Shown here: piece after piece, positions 10,129 to 18,185 of the stretch
How the letters are laid out: every line of letters starts with the position of its first letter
Position numbering within the stretch: position 1 is the first letter of the stretch
Assembly (NCBI GenBank): GCA_963751775.1
Contig: CAVVVW010000019.1
Coordinates: forward strand, 1-64,000
Source of the DNA: CADEEN01 sp963751775
GTDB taxonomy: Bacteria > Pseudomonadota > Gammaproteobacteria > Burkholderiales > Burkholderiaceae_C
Length of the DNA stretch: 64,000 nucleotides
Direction of reading: 5' to 3'
Position numbers and translations under genes: made by a program
The notes under the pieces: model-generated
Databases searched by the model: none
What the model saw: only the letters and a program-made list of their open reading frames with translations
What the model was told of the DNA's origin: nothing

Positions 10129-10237
10129 ACATGAGCATCATTGTCGAACGCGGCATGAAACGGAAGTCGCCAGTGTCGAGCGCGCCTTCACCGCTGTGAA
10201 GCATCAGCGCTCGAGGTGGATCTGGGTCAGGTACTGG
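10129..10237 (+). pseudogene. decayed remnant of an isocitrate lyase 3' end
   Basis: In the gene-free stretch 9950-10359 a short plus-strand segment matches the end of aceA. From 10163 it reads E-V-A-S-V-E-R-A-F-T-A-V-K-H-Q-R, against E-F-A-A-A-E-R-G-F-T-A-V-K-H-Q-R in the intact enzyme. Just before, AACATGAGC followed by GTCGA matches the aceA N-M-S-x-x-V-E segment at about 8994-9017. Two extra bases (TC at 10211-10212) then break the frame before GAGGT, and similarity fades by about 10237. It is a relic of a second, diverged isocitrate lyase gene or of a tandem duplication, with no coding capacity. Confidence 0.7.
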
Positions 10238-10359
10238 ATAAGGGCCGTCGCGCAGCGCGGCAGGGGTGGCGGGAGCCCTCAGTATGCTTGGCACCCGCGG
10301 CGCCCGGCCGGCTGCTCCGTTGCCCGGCCCGCAACACGCATGCACCGAGGAGTCCCGCC

Positions 10360-11241
10360 ATGAATGCCGCCACACCGCCGCTGCTGCGCAGCCGCTTTCG
10401 CCACTTCGAGCGCCTGCGCGTGCGCTGGGTCGAGGTCGACCTGCAGCAGATCGTTTTCAACGGCCATTACCTGATGTACTTCGACACGGCCATCGCCGGC
10501 TACTGGCGCGCGCTGGCGCTGCCGTACCACGAATCGATGGCCGCGCTCGGTGGCGACCTCTACGTGCGCAAGGCCACTGTCGAATACGAAGGCTCGGCAC
10601 GCTACGACGAATTGCTCGATGTCGGCATCCGCTGCGAGCGCATCGGAAACTCGTCGATGCTGCTGCAGGCAGCGGTGTTTCGCGGCGAACAGCGGCTGGT
10701 GCACGGCGAGCTGGTCTATGTGTTCGCCGACCCGGCGTCGCAGACCTCCCGTCCGGTGCCCAACGCGCTGCGCGAGTTGCTGCAGGGCTTCGAGGCCGGG
10801 CAGGCGATGGTCGCGGTGCGCAGCGGCGATTGGGCCACGCTCGGCGGCGAAGCCCGCGCGATCCGCGATGCGGTGTTCATCCAGGAGCAGGGCGTTCCGG
10901 CCGCGTTGGAGCAGGACAGCGCGGATGGCGATGCGCTGCACGTGGTGGCGTTCAACCGCCTGGGCCGTGCGTTGGGCACGGCGCGGCTTGTGACGGTGGC
11001 GCCTGGCGTGGCCAAGCTCGGCCGCATGGCGGTGCTCGCCAGCGTGCGCGGCGCAGGTATCGGCCGGCCCTTGCTCATGGCGCTGGTGGAGGCGGCGCGC
11101 CAGCGCGGTGACCGCGAGGTCATGCTGCATGCGCAATCCAGCGCGGTGGGGTTCTACTTGCGGGCCGGTTTTGCGCCGCAGGGCGCGCCGTTCCAGGAGG
11201 CCGGCATCGCGCACCAGGCGATGACACTCACGTTGCGCTGA
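10360..11241 (+). CDS. thioesterase (4HBT/YbgC-type) fused to GNAT acetyltransferase
   Basis: A 293-residue two-domain protein. Residues about 10-140 are a hotdog-fold acyl-CoA thioesterase, with the catalytic Asp in VRWVEVDLQQIVFNGHYLMYFD. Residues about 150-293 are an ElaA-like N-acetyltransferase with IRDAVFIQEQGVP, the acetyl-CoA loop VRGAGIGRPLL and the end motif AVGFYLRAGF. The ATG at 10360 follows GAGGAG by 7 nt; longer upstream extensions run into the aceA relic. It overlaps the convergent NRDE gene by 14 nt. Substrates of both domains are unknown, and the fusion suggests linked acyl-CoA steps. Confidence 0.85.
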   Translation: MNAATPPLLRSRFRHFERLRVRWVEVDLQQIVFNGHYLMYFDTAIAGYWRALALPYHESMAALGGDLYVRKATVEYEGSARYDELLDVGIRCERIGNSSMLLQAAVFRGEQRLVHGELVYVFADPASQTSRPVPNALRELLQGFEAGQAMVAVRSGDWATLGGEARAIRDAVFIQEQGVPAALEQDSADGDALHVVAFNRLGRALGTARLVTVAPGVAKLGRMAVLASVRGAGIGRPLLMALVEAARQRGDREVMLHAQSSAVGFYLRAGFAPQGAPFQEAGIAHQAMTLTLR

Positions 11242-12079
11242 CCGGCTCGTCGACCACGGCCGGCAAATCGCTGCACGTGCCTAAACCGTGCGTCCACGAT
11301 GCGCTGCGCTGGCCGGTGGCGCTGCCGTCGGCGGCGTAATGGCGCTCGACGATGCGCGTGTGCAGGACAGAGCCGCGGCGCTCGGCGATCAGCAGCGTCG
11401 AGCAGCGCGTGCCATAGCGGGCGTCAGGCGTGCGAATGAAAGCCGGCGCCAGCCAGCGCTCGCGGTCCAGGCCGACGCCGGTGTCGGGAAGGTCGGCGTC
11501 GGGCACGGGCGTGCGGTCGGCCAGCGCGGTGAACAGGGCCAACTCGAGCGCGGCAATCGAGGCCGCAGTGTCGAGGGCGTCGGACAGCGCTCGTTTGAGG
11601 TGCCGGACCTTGGGCCAGGGTGTGTCGAGCGCGGCATTCGACAGCCCGTAGAGCCCCGGGCCGAGCGCCTGCGGTGCGGCGGCGCGGTCGTCGGCCCACC
11701 ACCACGTGCCTTGCCCGATGTCGCCGGCCAGCAGGTTGAACGGGTTGTGTTCACGTGCCGCGGTCGCGCGCCAGAAGGCATCGATGGGCAGCGGCGTGGC
11801 CAGCCATTCCGGCACGATCGCCCCGCGCGATGACGCCGCGGCGTTGTGCCGCGGCAGGTCGCGCACGTTGGTCACCATGGCCAGCCGGCCATTGCCACCC
11901 ACGCCCATCCAGGTGCCGCCGGCATGCAAGTCGCGGCCACCGAGCAACAGGCCTTGCGTCGATGCTGCACGCCAACGGTCGAGCGCGGCGCTGGGCCGGT
12001 CCAGGAACTCGTCGCGGTTGGCCGCGATCACCAGCGGGAAACGCGGGTGCTGCTCGAGCGCGAGGGCGATCAGGCACAT
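11228..12079 (-). CDS. NRDE family protein (TANGO2-like)
   Basis: A 283-residue protein of the NRDE/TANGO2 superfamily, beginning MCLIALALEQHPRFPLVIAA with the defining N-R-D-E motif at residues 21-24 and GGTWMGVGGNGRLAMVTNVR soon after. The N-terminal Cys2 after the initiator Met is typical of Ntn-hydrolase-like folds. Human TANGO2 is implicated in heme and lipid handling, but the bacterial role is not established. The real start is the ATG at 12079. The frame remains open upstream only as a shadow of ygfZ, which lies 38 nt upstream on the same strand. Confidence 0.85.
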   Translation of the reverse strand: MCLIALALEQHPRFPLVIAANRDEFLDRPSAALDRWRAASTQGLLLGGRDLHAGGTWMGVGGNGRLAMVTNVRDLPRHNAAASSRGAIVPEWLATPLPIDAFWRATAAREHNPFNLLAGDIGQGTWWWADDRAAAPQALGPGLYGLSNAALDTPWPKVRHLKRALSDALDTAASIAALELALFTALADRTPVPDADLPDTGVGLDRERWLAPAFIRTPDARYGTRCSTLLIAERRGSVLHTRIVERHYAADGSATGQRSASWTHGLGTCSDLPAVVDEPVSAT

Positions 12080-12117
12080 GGGGCGCGCTGGCCGCAGAGC
12101 AAGGGGGCCGCTGCGGC

Positions 12118-13056
12118 CTACGCAGCGGCTTCGATCGGCACGGCGTAGGGTTGCGCCACGCGCTCCAGCAGTGGCCCGCCGGCTGCGCCCAGGTGCAGCG
12201 AGCCGTCTTCGAGCGCAGCCAGCTTGAGTTCGACCAGCACACGGTGCGCGCCGGCGAGCGACGCGGCATTGACGACCATGCCTGCCGGCTGCTCGGCGTC
12301 GGCGCTGTGGAACACCTCCTGGCCGGGCCGCGCGGCGCCGTCGCTGGCGAAGACGAAGGCGCGCCGCTTGATCGTGCCGCGGTACTGACTTCGGGCCACG
12401 ACTTCCTGTCCCGGGTAGCAGCCCTTCTGGAAGTTCACGCCGCCGACCAGTTCGAAGTTCACCATCTGCGGTACGAACTGCTCGACCGTCGCTGCGACGA
12501 TGCGCGCCGTGCCGCTGCCGACCTCGAGCCAGCGCCAGGCGTCGGGCGCAAGGTCGGGCAGCGGCGGCGCGGCACTGCCGGTGGGCAGGGCCAGCAGGTA
12601 GCGCGCCAGACCTGCGGCGTCGGGCAGACGTATCGCGTGGCCGCCCAGAACATCGCTGCGCTGCCACACCGGGGCCGGGGCGTTCGGCCCGAGCCAGGCC
12701 GTGGCGGCGGGCCCGGCCAGGCCGTGCAAGGCCAGCGTCGTGCCGGCGTCGCTCAGCTTGCACTTCGCGCGCAGCACGAACATCGACAGCCGTTTGAGCG
12801 CCGCGGGCAGCACGTCGGCGCTGCACGCCAGCAGCAACTCGTCGCTGCCGGCGCGCCAGACCACCGCACTGGCGAGCAGGCGACCCTTGGCCGTGCAATA
12901 GCCGGCCAGAACGGCGTTGCGCTCGCCGAGGTGCTGCACGTCCTGCGTCAACTGGCCGTGCAGAAAGCTGGCCGCATCGACACCCTGGGCGCGGATCACG
13001 CCCCAATCGGCGAGCGGCAGGCCGCCCTGCAAGGCGCTTGAATCGGGTTCGTTCAT
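12118..13056 (-). CDS. ygfZ: tRNA-modifying/folate-binding protein YgfZ
   Basis: A 312-residue GcvT-like folate-binding protein involved in iron-sulfur cluster enzyme maintenance. The signature K-G-C-Y-x-G-Q-E is present in FQKGCYPGQEVVARSQYRG. It starts at the ATG at 13056 and is divergent from mltG, the arrangement usual in Burkholderiales. The 46-nt space between the two starts must carry both promoters. Confidence 0.93.
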   Translation of the reverse strand: MNEPDSSALQGGLPLADWGVIRAQGVDAASFLHGQLTQDVQHLGERNAVLAGYCTAKGRLLASAVVWRAGSDELLLACSADVLPAALKRLSMFVLRAKCKLSDAGTTLALHGLAGPAATAWLGPNAPAPVWQRSDVLGGHAIRLPDAAGLARYLLALPTGSAAPPLPDLAPDAWRWLEVGSGTARIVAATVEQFVPQMVNFELVGGVNFQKGCYPGQEVVARSQYRGTIKRRAFVFASDGAARPGQEVFHSADAEQPAGMVVNAASLAGAHRVLVELKLAALEDGSLHLGAAGGPLLERVAQPYAVPIEAAA

Positions 13057-13102
13057 GCGGCCATTATCATGGGCCGGACATGAACCTCATGCTCACCGGG
13101 TG

Positions 13103-14125
13103 ATGCGCTGGCTGCGCCGACTGCTGGTCTTTGTGCTGCTGACGGCGCTGCTGGCCGCCGGGCTTGCCGCCGGTGCAGTCTGGTGGTGGTTGAACCGGCC
13201 GTTGCCGCTGGCAGCCGCCACCGCCGAAGTCTCGATTGAACCGGGGCAGACGCCGCGCCGCGTGGCGGAATTGTGGGTCGAGGCCGGCGTGCAGGTGCCG
13301 CCGCGCTGGCTCTACGAATGGTTTCGCTGGTCGGGTCAGGCGCGACAGATTCGCGCCGGCAGCTACGAGATCGAAGCCGGCATCACGCCGCGCCAGCTGA
13401 TCGACAAAATGTTGCGCGGCGACCAGGTGATGGAGACCTTGCGCTTCGTCGAGGGCTGCACGTTCGCCCAGATGCGCGAGGTGATGGCCCTGGCACCCGC
13501 GCTCAAGCCGACGACGCGCGCCCTCAGCGACGCGCAGGTGATGGCCGCACTGGGCGAGCCCGCGCTGGCGCCCGAGGGGCGGTTCTTCCCCGACACCTAT
13601 GCCTACACCCGGGGCGTCAGCGACGTCACCGTGTTGAAGCGCGCTTACGCCACGATGCAGCGGCGGCTGGTCAGCGCGTGGGCCGAACGGGCGTCCGACC
13701 TGCCGCTCAAGTCGATGGACGAAGCCCTCATCCTGGCGTCGATTGTCGAGAAGGAGACCGGCCGTGACGCCGACCGCGCGCTGGTGGCCGGTGTGTTCAA
13801 CAACCGCCTGCGCATCGGCATGCCGCTGCAGACCGACCCGACCGTGATCTATGGCCTGGGCCCCACGTTCGACGGCAATCTCAGGAAGCGCGACCTCCTC
13901 GCCGACACGCCGTACAACACCTACACCCGCCGTGGCCTGCCGCCGACGCCGATCGCGCTGCCCGGCGCGGCGTCGCTGCGCGCCGCGGTGCAGCCCGCGC
14001 CGACCCGCGCGCTGTACTTCGTGGCCCGCAGCGACGGCAGTGGCGCCAGCGTCTTCAGCGAATCGCTGGCCGACCATAATCGTGCGGTCAACGTCTACCA
14101 GCGCGGCGGCAAGGCCGCACAGTGA
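13103..14125 (+). CDS. mltG: endolytic transglycosylase MltG
   Basis: A 340-residue inner-membrane lytic transglycosylase that cleaves nascent glycan strands. One transmembrane helix occupies residues about 5-27 (LLVFVLLTALLAAGLAAGAV). The YceG domain follows, with the catalytic Glu in LASIVEKETG and the blocks LQTDPTVIYGLG and YNTYTRRGLPPTPIALPG. I use the ATG at 13103; a GTG sits directly before it. tmk begins 6 nt later, so the two are probably co-transcribed. Confidence 0.93.
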   Translation: MRWLRRLLVFVLLTALLAAGLAAGAVWWWLNRPLPLAAATAEVSIEPGQTPRRVAELWVEAGVQVPPRWLYEWFRWSGQARQIRAGSYEIEAGITPRQLIDKMLRGDQVMETLRFVEGCTFAQMREVMALAPALKPTTRALSDAQVMAALGEPALAPEGRFFPDTYAYTRGVSDVTVLKRAYATMQRRLVSAWAERASDLPLKSMDEALILASIVEKETGRDADRALVAGVFNNRLRIGMPLQTDPTVIYGLGPTFDGNLRKRDLLADTPYNTYTRRGLPPTPIALPGAASLRAAVQPAPTRALYFVARSDGSGASVFSESLADHNRAVNVYQRGGKAAQ

Positions 14126-14131
14126 CGCCCA

Positions 14132-14752
14132 GTGATCCGCGGCCAATTCATCACCTTTGAAGGCATCGACGGTGCCGGCAAGTCCTCGCACATCGAGGCC
14201 CTTGCGGATTGGTTGCGCGAGCGCGGCAGGCCGGTACTGGTGAGCCGAGAGCCCGGTGGCACGCCGTTGGCCGAGCGCGTGCGCGAGCTGGTATTGCACG
14301 AACCGATGGATGCCTTGACCGAAGCGTTGCTGGTCTTCGCCGCGCGCCGCGACCACTTGCAGCGCGCGGTCGAACCGGCGTTGGCGTCCGGCACCGCGGT
14401 GCTGTGCGACCGCTTCACCGATGCGAGCTTTGCCTACCAGGGCGGCGGCCGCGGCTTGGATGTGGCTGTGCTGGCGCAACTCGAGTCCTGGGTCCAGCAG
14501 GGACGCCGGCCCGATCTGACTTTTTGGTTCGAATTGGCGCCGGCACTGGCCGCGCAACGGCGCGCTGCGGCGCGAACGCCCGACCGCTTCGAGCGCCAGG
14601 ACGAGGCCTTCTTTGGCCGCGTGCATGCCGTCTATGCCCAGCGCTGCGCTGCAGAGCCGCAGCGCTTCGCGCGCATCGACGCAGCGCAGCCGCGCGACGC
14701 CGTGTGGGCGCAGGTCATCGCGGCCGCCGTGGCGCACAGGCTGGTCGTATGA
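14132..14752 (+). CDS. tmk: thymidylate kinase
   Basis: A 206-residue dTMP kinase for dTTP synthesis. The P-loop is FEGIDGAGKSS, followed by the substrate motif SREPGGTPLAE and DRFTDASFAYQGGGRG. The start is a GTG at 14132, six nt after the mltG stop. The mltG-tmk-holB order is the widespread bacterial arrangement. Confidence 0.95.
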   Translation: MIRGQFITFEGIDGAGKSSHIEALADWLRERGRPVLVSREPGGTPLAERVRELVLHEPMDALTEALLVFAARRDHLQRAVEPALASGTAVLCDRFTDASFAYQGGGRGLDVAVLAQLESWVQQGRRPDLTFWFELAPALAAQRRAAARTPDRFERQDEAFFGRVHAVYAQRCAAEPQRFARIDAAQPRDAVWAQVIAAAVAHRLVV

Positions 14753-14810
14753 GCGTGCGTGTCCGCTCCAGAGCGCCCATCCCGGAGCGCACCGCGCGCA
14801 GGGTGGTTCT

Positions 14811-15896
14811 GTGAGCGACGACACAGCGTCGCTGTTGCCCTGGCTGGCCACGCCGCTGGCCCAAGGCCTGGCCATGCGCGCGCACGCGCTGCTGCTGCAT
14901 GGGCCGGGCGGCGTCGGGCAGTTCGAGCTCGGCCTGGCGCTGGCCACGGGCTGGCTTTGCGAAGCCGCCGCTGCCGTGCAGCGGCCATGCGGCCACTGCG
15001 TTGGCTGCCGCTCGATGGCTGCGCGCATGCACCCTGACTTCCATCTGCTCGTGCCCGACGCGTTGCGCGAGCCGCTCGGCTGGAGTGGCCAGGCAGAGGA
15101 GGGCGCCGAGGGTGACGCTGAAGGCAAGGGCGCCAGATCCAAGGCCAAACCGAGCAAGGAGATCCGTGTCAACGCCGTGCGTACGGCCATCGAATGGGGG
15201 CAGAAGACGTCCTCGCGCGGTGGTGCCAAGGTGATCCTGATCCATCCCGCGCAGGCAATGAACCCGACAGCTGCCAACGCCCTGCTGAAGACGCTCGAAG
15301 AACCGGCAGGCCCCCTGCGCCTGGTACTCACCACCAACGATCCCGAGGCCTTGTTGCCGACCGTGCGCAGCCGCTGCCAGCGCTTGCGCCTGCACCTGCC
15401 ACCTGCGGCGCAGGCATTGCACTGGCTGGCCGCGCAGCAGATTGCGCGGCCAGCCGTTCTGCTCGCGGCGGCCGGTGGCCAGCCGTTGGATGCCGCGGCA
15501 ATGGCCGCTGACGGCATCGACAGCGATGCCTGGCAACGATTGCCGGCGGCCGTGCGGGCGGGGCAGGCAGTGGCCGTCGTCGACTGGCCGCTGGCGCGCC
15601 TGGTCGACGCGCTGCAGAAGCTCTGCCATGACCTGATGTGCCTGCACGCGCAGGCCGCGCCGCGCTACTTCGACGCGGCCACGCTCGAACCTCTGATGCA
15701 GCCGGAAGGCCCGTCGCGGGCGGCGCTGGCCGGCTGGTCGGGCGAGCTGGCGCTGGCTGCCCGTCACGACGAACACCCCTGGCATGCCGGCCTGCGCAGC
15801 GAGGCGTTGGTCGGACAGGGCGCCCGGTTGTGGCAAACGCCACGCAAGCCGGCGCCCGCTCGGCACAGTGCATTGGATACACTCGACGCTCCATGA
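14811..15896 (+). CDS. holB: DNA polymerase III subunit delta prime
   Basis: A 361-residue clamp-loader subunit. The P-loop is degenerate (HGPGGVGQF, no Lys), as expected for delta prime, which does not hydrolyse ATP. A four-Cys zinc module is seen at residues 50, 60, 63 and 66, and the SRC-like element is TVRSRCQRL. A low-complexity acidic/basic insert (about residues 94-117, EEGAEGDAEGKGARSKAKPS) looks lineage-specific. The GTG at 14811 is preferred because earlier sequence overlaps tmk in another frame. Its stop overlaps the pilZ start by 4 nt. Confidence 0.9.
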   Translation: MSDDTASLLPWLATPLAQGLAMRAHALLLHGPGGVGQFELGLALATGWLCEAAAAVQRPCGHCVGCRSMAARMHPDFHLLVPDALREPLGWSGQAEEGAEGDAEGKGARSKAKPSKEIRVNAVRTAIEWGQKTSSRGGAKVILIHPAQAMNPTAANALLKTLEEPAGPLRLVLTTNDPEALLPTVRSRCQRLRLHLPPAAQALHWLAAQQIARPAVLLAAAGGQPLDAAAMAADGIDSDAWQRLPAAVRAGQAVAVVDWPLARLVDALQKLCHDLMCLHAQAAPRYFDAATLEPLMQPEGPSRAALAGWSGELALAARHDEHPWHAGLRSEALVGQGARLWQTPRKPAPARHSALDTLDAP

Positions 15897-16285
15897 GCGA
15901 AGCCGCGACCCGCACCACACAGGCCAATGCGCCGGCGAACGCGTCGAGCCGGCCGAGCGTGATCCAGTTGGTGTTTCGCGAAAAGGGTGCGCTGTATGCC
16001 GCCTACATCCCGCTGTTTGCCGACGGTGGCTTGTTCGTGCCGACGACGCGCGACTACAAGCTCGGTGAAGATATCTACCTGCTGCTTTCGCTGCCCGACG
16101 ATCCTCAGCGCTACCCGGTGGCTGGCAAAGTGGGCTGGATCACGCCGGTGAATGCGTCGGGTGGCCGCACCCAGGGCGTGGGCGTGCGATTCCCCAGCGA
16201 TGAAAAGACCCGCTTGCTCAAGCAGCGGATCGAAGAGACGCTCGGCACGTCGATCCAGTCGGCCAAGCCCACGCAGACGATCTGA
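15893..16285 (+). CDS. pilZ: PilZ domain protein (type IV pilus assembly)
   Basis: A 130-residue PilZ-domain protein, beginning at an ATG that overlaps the holB stop (ATGA). The PilZ core spans residues about 24-112, with ADGGLFVPTTRDYKLGEDIY and VGWITPVNASGGRTQGVGVRF. It lacks the RxxxR N-terminal motif needed for c-di-GMP binding, like the classical PilZ of type IV pilus assembly. Synteny with holB and tatD supports this identity. A 6-bp hairpin (CCGCCG/CGGCGG, 16290-16306) lies between it and tatD without a T-run. Confidence 0.88.
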   Translation: MSEAATRTTQANAPANASSRPSVIQLVFREKGALYAAYIPLFADGGLFVPTTRDYKLGEDIYLLLSLPDDPQRYPVAGKVGWITPVNASGGRTQGVGVRFPSDEKTRLLKQRIEETLGTSIQSAKPTQTI

Positions 16286-16311
16286 CCCGCCGCCCTTCGG
16301 CGGCCGGTGCG

Positions 16312-17094
16312 ATGTACGTCGATTCCCACTGCCACCTCACATTCGAGGGCTTGCACGAGCGCATCGACGAGGTGCGCGCAGCCATGGCCGCGGCAGACGT
16401 CGACCGTGCGCTGGTCATCTGCACCACGCTGGAGGAATTCGACACCGTCCACGCCCTGGCGCTGCGATTCACGAACTTCTGGGCCAGTGCGGGGGTGCAC
16501 CCCGACAACGAGGGCGTGCGCGAGCCCTCCGTGGCGGACCTGGTCGAACGCGCAAGCCTGCCGCGCGTGGTGGCGATCGGCGAGACCGGGCTCGACTATT
16601 ACCGGCTCGGCGATCGCAGCGTGATCGACATGGCCTGGCAGCGCGAACGCTTTCGTGTCCACATACGCGCCGCGCGGGCCTGCGCCAAGCCGCTCGTCAT
16701 CCACACCCGCAGCGCGAGTGCCGACACCTTGGCCATCCTGCGCGAAGAGGGTGGCGAAATGGCCGGCGGCGTCTTTCATTGCTTCACCGAAACGGCCGAG
16801 GTGGCGCGCGCCGCGCTCGACCTGGGCTTCCACATCTCGTTTTCGGGCATCCTGACCTTCCGCAATGCACAAGACCTGCGCGACGTGGCCGCCTTTGTGC
16901 CGCTCGACCGCTTGTTGATTGAAACGGATAGCCCGTACCTGGCGCCCGCGCCGTACCGCGGCAAGACCAACCAGCCGGCGTACGTGCCATTCGTGGCCCG
17001 GCAGCTTGCCGAGGTGAAGCAATGCAGCCAGGCCGAGATTGGCCAGATCACCAGCGCCAACTTTGATCACCTCTTCAGGCCAGCGTCATGCTGA
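16312..17094 (+). CDS. TatD family metal-dependent hydrolase
   Basis: A 260-residue TatD-type deoxyribonuclease/hydrolase of the amidohydrolase fold. The metal ligands are visible in VDSHCHL, VAIGETGLDYY, LVIHTRSAS, GVFHCFT and LLIETDSPYLAP. It follows pilZ by 26 nt in the usual Burkholderiales order. Its last 7 nt overlap the start of the ankyrin gene. Confidence 0.92.
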   Translation: MYVDSHCHLTFEGLHERIDEVRAAMAAADVDRALVICTTLEEFDTVHALALRFTNFWASAGVHPDNEGVREPSVADLVERASLPRVVAIGETGLDYYRLGDRSVIDMAWQRERFRVHIRAARACAKPLVIHTRSASADTLAILREEGGEMAGGVFHCFTETAEVARAALDLGFHISFSGILTFRNAQDLRDVAAFVPLDRLLIETDSPYLAPAPYRGKTNQPAYVPFVARQLAEVKQCSQAEIGQITSANFDHLFRPASC

Positions 17095-17729
17095 CAAAGC
17101 ACATTAGATATGTTTCGTATCTTGTTGTGGCCATTGTCATTTCTTCTGCACACGCTGGAAGCTACGAGGATTTCTTCCAGGCCGTGAATCGCGACGATGG
17201 CGCGACCGTAGAGGCGCTTGTTTCGCGTGGATTCGATGTCAACGCGCGCAGCCCGGACGGTCAGACCGCGCTGCACTTGGCATTGCGAGATCAGTCGCCA
17301 AAGGTGATACGCACGCTGTGGGAGGTACCGGCGCTCAACGTCGATGCCACCAATGCGAACGGAGAAACGCCGCTGATGCTGGCCGCTTTGCGCGGCGAGG
17401 CGGTCTGGGCGGAACGCCTGATCGCGCGCGGCGCCAAGGTGCATCAGGACGGCTGGTCGCCGCTGCATTACGCGGCCGCCGGACCGGAGTCCAAGATCGT
17501 GGCGATGTTGCTCGACCGCGGTGCGCCCATCGATGCGCGCAGCCCGAACAACACCACGCCGCTGATGATGGCGGCCGGGTACGGCACAGAGGCCAATGTC
17601 GATTTGTTGCTCGCGCGTGGCGCCGACAAGCGCCTGCGCAACGATCGTGGTCTGGACGCGGCAGGCTTTGCGGTGTCGAGTGGACGCGACAAGCTTGCTG
17701 CGCGACTTGGCTCTGCGCCGCCGCGCTGA
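17088..17729 (+). CDS. exported ankyrin-repeat protein
   Basis: A 213-residue protein with a signal peptide (YVSYLVVAIVISSAHA, cleavage about residue 23) and about five ankyrin repeats over residues 28-205. Typical repeat cores are DGQTALHLALRD, NGETPLMLAALRG, DGWSPLHYAAAG and NNTTPLMMAAGYG. It is likely periplasmic and acts by protein binding; no catalytic domain is seen. The ATG overlaps the tatD stop, so expression is probably coupled to tatD. Confidence 0.88.
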   Translation: MLTKHIRYVSYLVVAIVISSAHAGSYEDFFQAVNRDDGATVEALVSRGFDVNARSPDGQTALHLALRDQSPKVIRTLWEVPALNVDATNANGETPLMLAALRGEAVWAERLIARGAKVHQDGWSPLHYAAAGPESKIVAMLLDRGAPIDARSPNNTTPLMMAAGYGTEANVDLLLARGADKRLRNDRGLDAAGFAVSSGRDKLAARLGSAPPR

Positions 17730-17847
17730 TCGTGCAATCAGGCCGCATCCGGCGGCCCTCATGCTGCCGCGCCCAGGCGACAACAGTGCTTGCGTGGCTA
17801 TATTGGTCCGGCGCACTTTCTTGGCTGGAATTCACCGGAGAAGCACA

Positions 17848-18063
17848 ATGGACAGCACTATTCACCCGAACAATCCCTTCGACATGCTGATCAACCCGCA
17901 GGCGATCCTGCATGCCGTCGAGAACTCGAGTTGCCTGCGGAATCTGAAAAGCAAGATCTGCCGTCCGCTGGACCAGACGCCGAAGCCGGCGACCGAAGTG
18001 ACAACAAGTGCTCAGGACGCCGATGACGAACCTGGCGCCGCCAATTCCCGATGGTTCGATTGA
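17848..18063 (+). CDS. small acidic protein of unknown function (71 aa)
   Basis: A 71-residue reading frame starting MDSTIHPNNPFDMLINPQAI, with GGAG 7 nt before the ATG. It contains a leucine-rich short helix (ILHAVENSSCLRNLKSKICR) followed by a proline-rich, acidic tail. The N-P-F-x-x-L/M…P…I-C-R-P-L-D pattern resembles small uncharacterised Burkholderiales proteins that I recall only in outline. A possible TATATT element lies in the 118-nt gap upstream. It has no domain that I can name. Confidence 0.6.
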   Translation: MDSTIHPNNPFDMLINPQAILHAVENSSCLRNLKSKICRPLDQTPKPATEVTTSAQDADDEPGAANSRWFD

Positions 18064-18084
18064 ATGCGCGCCAATGTATATTAT

Positions 18085-18102
18085 GTCAACTCGGTAGTTG
18101 AC
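18085..18102. repeat. 7-bp inverted repeat GTCAACT/AGTTGAC
   Basis: GTCAACT and AGTTGAC flank CGGT in the space between the convergent small-protein gene and the end of the sugar operon. It could act as a bidirectional termination hairpin or a protein site. There is no T-run, and CTCGGTA recurs 20 nt later. Confidence 0.35.
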
Positions 18103-18185
18103 GGCATGCCAGCTCGGTATTTCGCGCCAGGCACTTGAATCGCTATGCCCGTTAGCGTCGTGAAGGCGCTTCGGCTCCAGGGCGC

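Noticed and set aside
10076..10375. A 99-codon minus-strand frame in the aceA relic region
   Set aside because: No ribosome site or domain, and it overlaps the isocitrate lyase relic read on the plus strand.
16290..16306. CCGCCG/CGGCGG hairpin between pilZ and tatD as a terminator
   Set aside because: The stem is only 6 bp, there is no T-run, and tatD begins just behind in the usual operon order.
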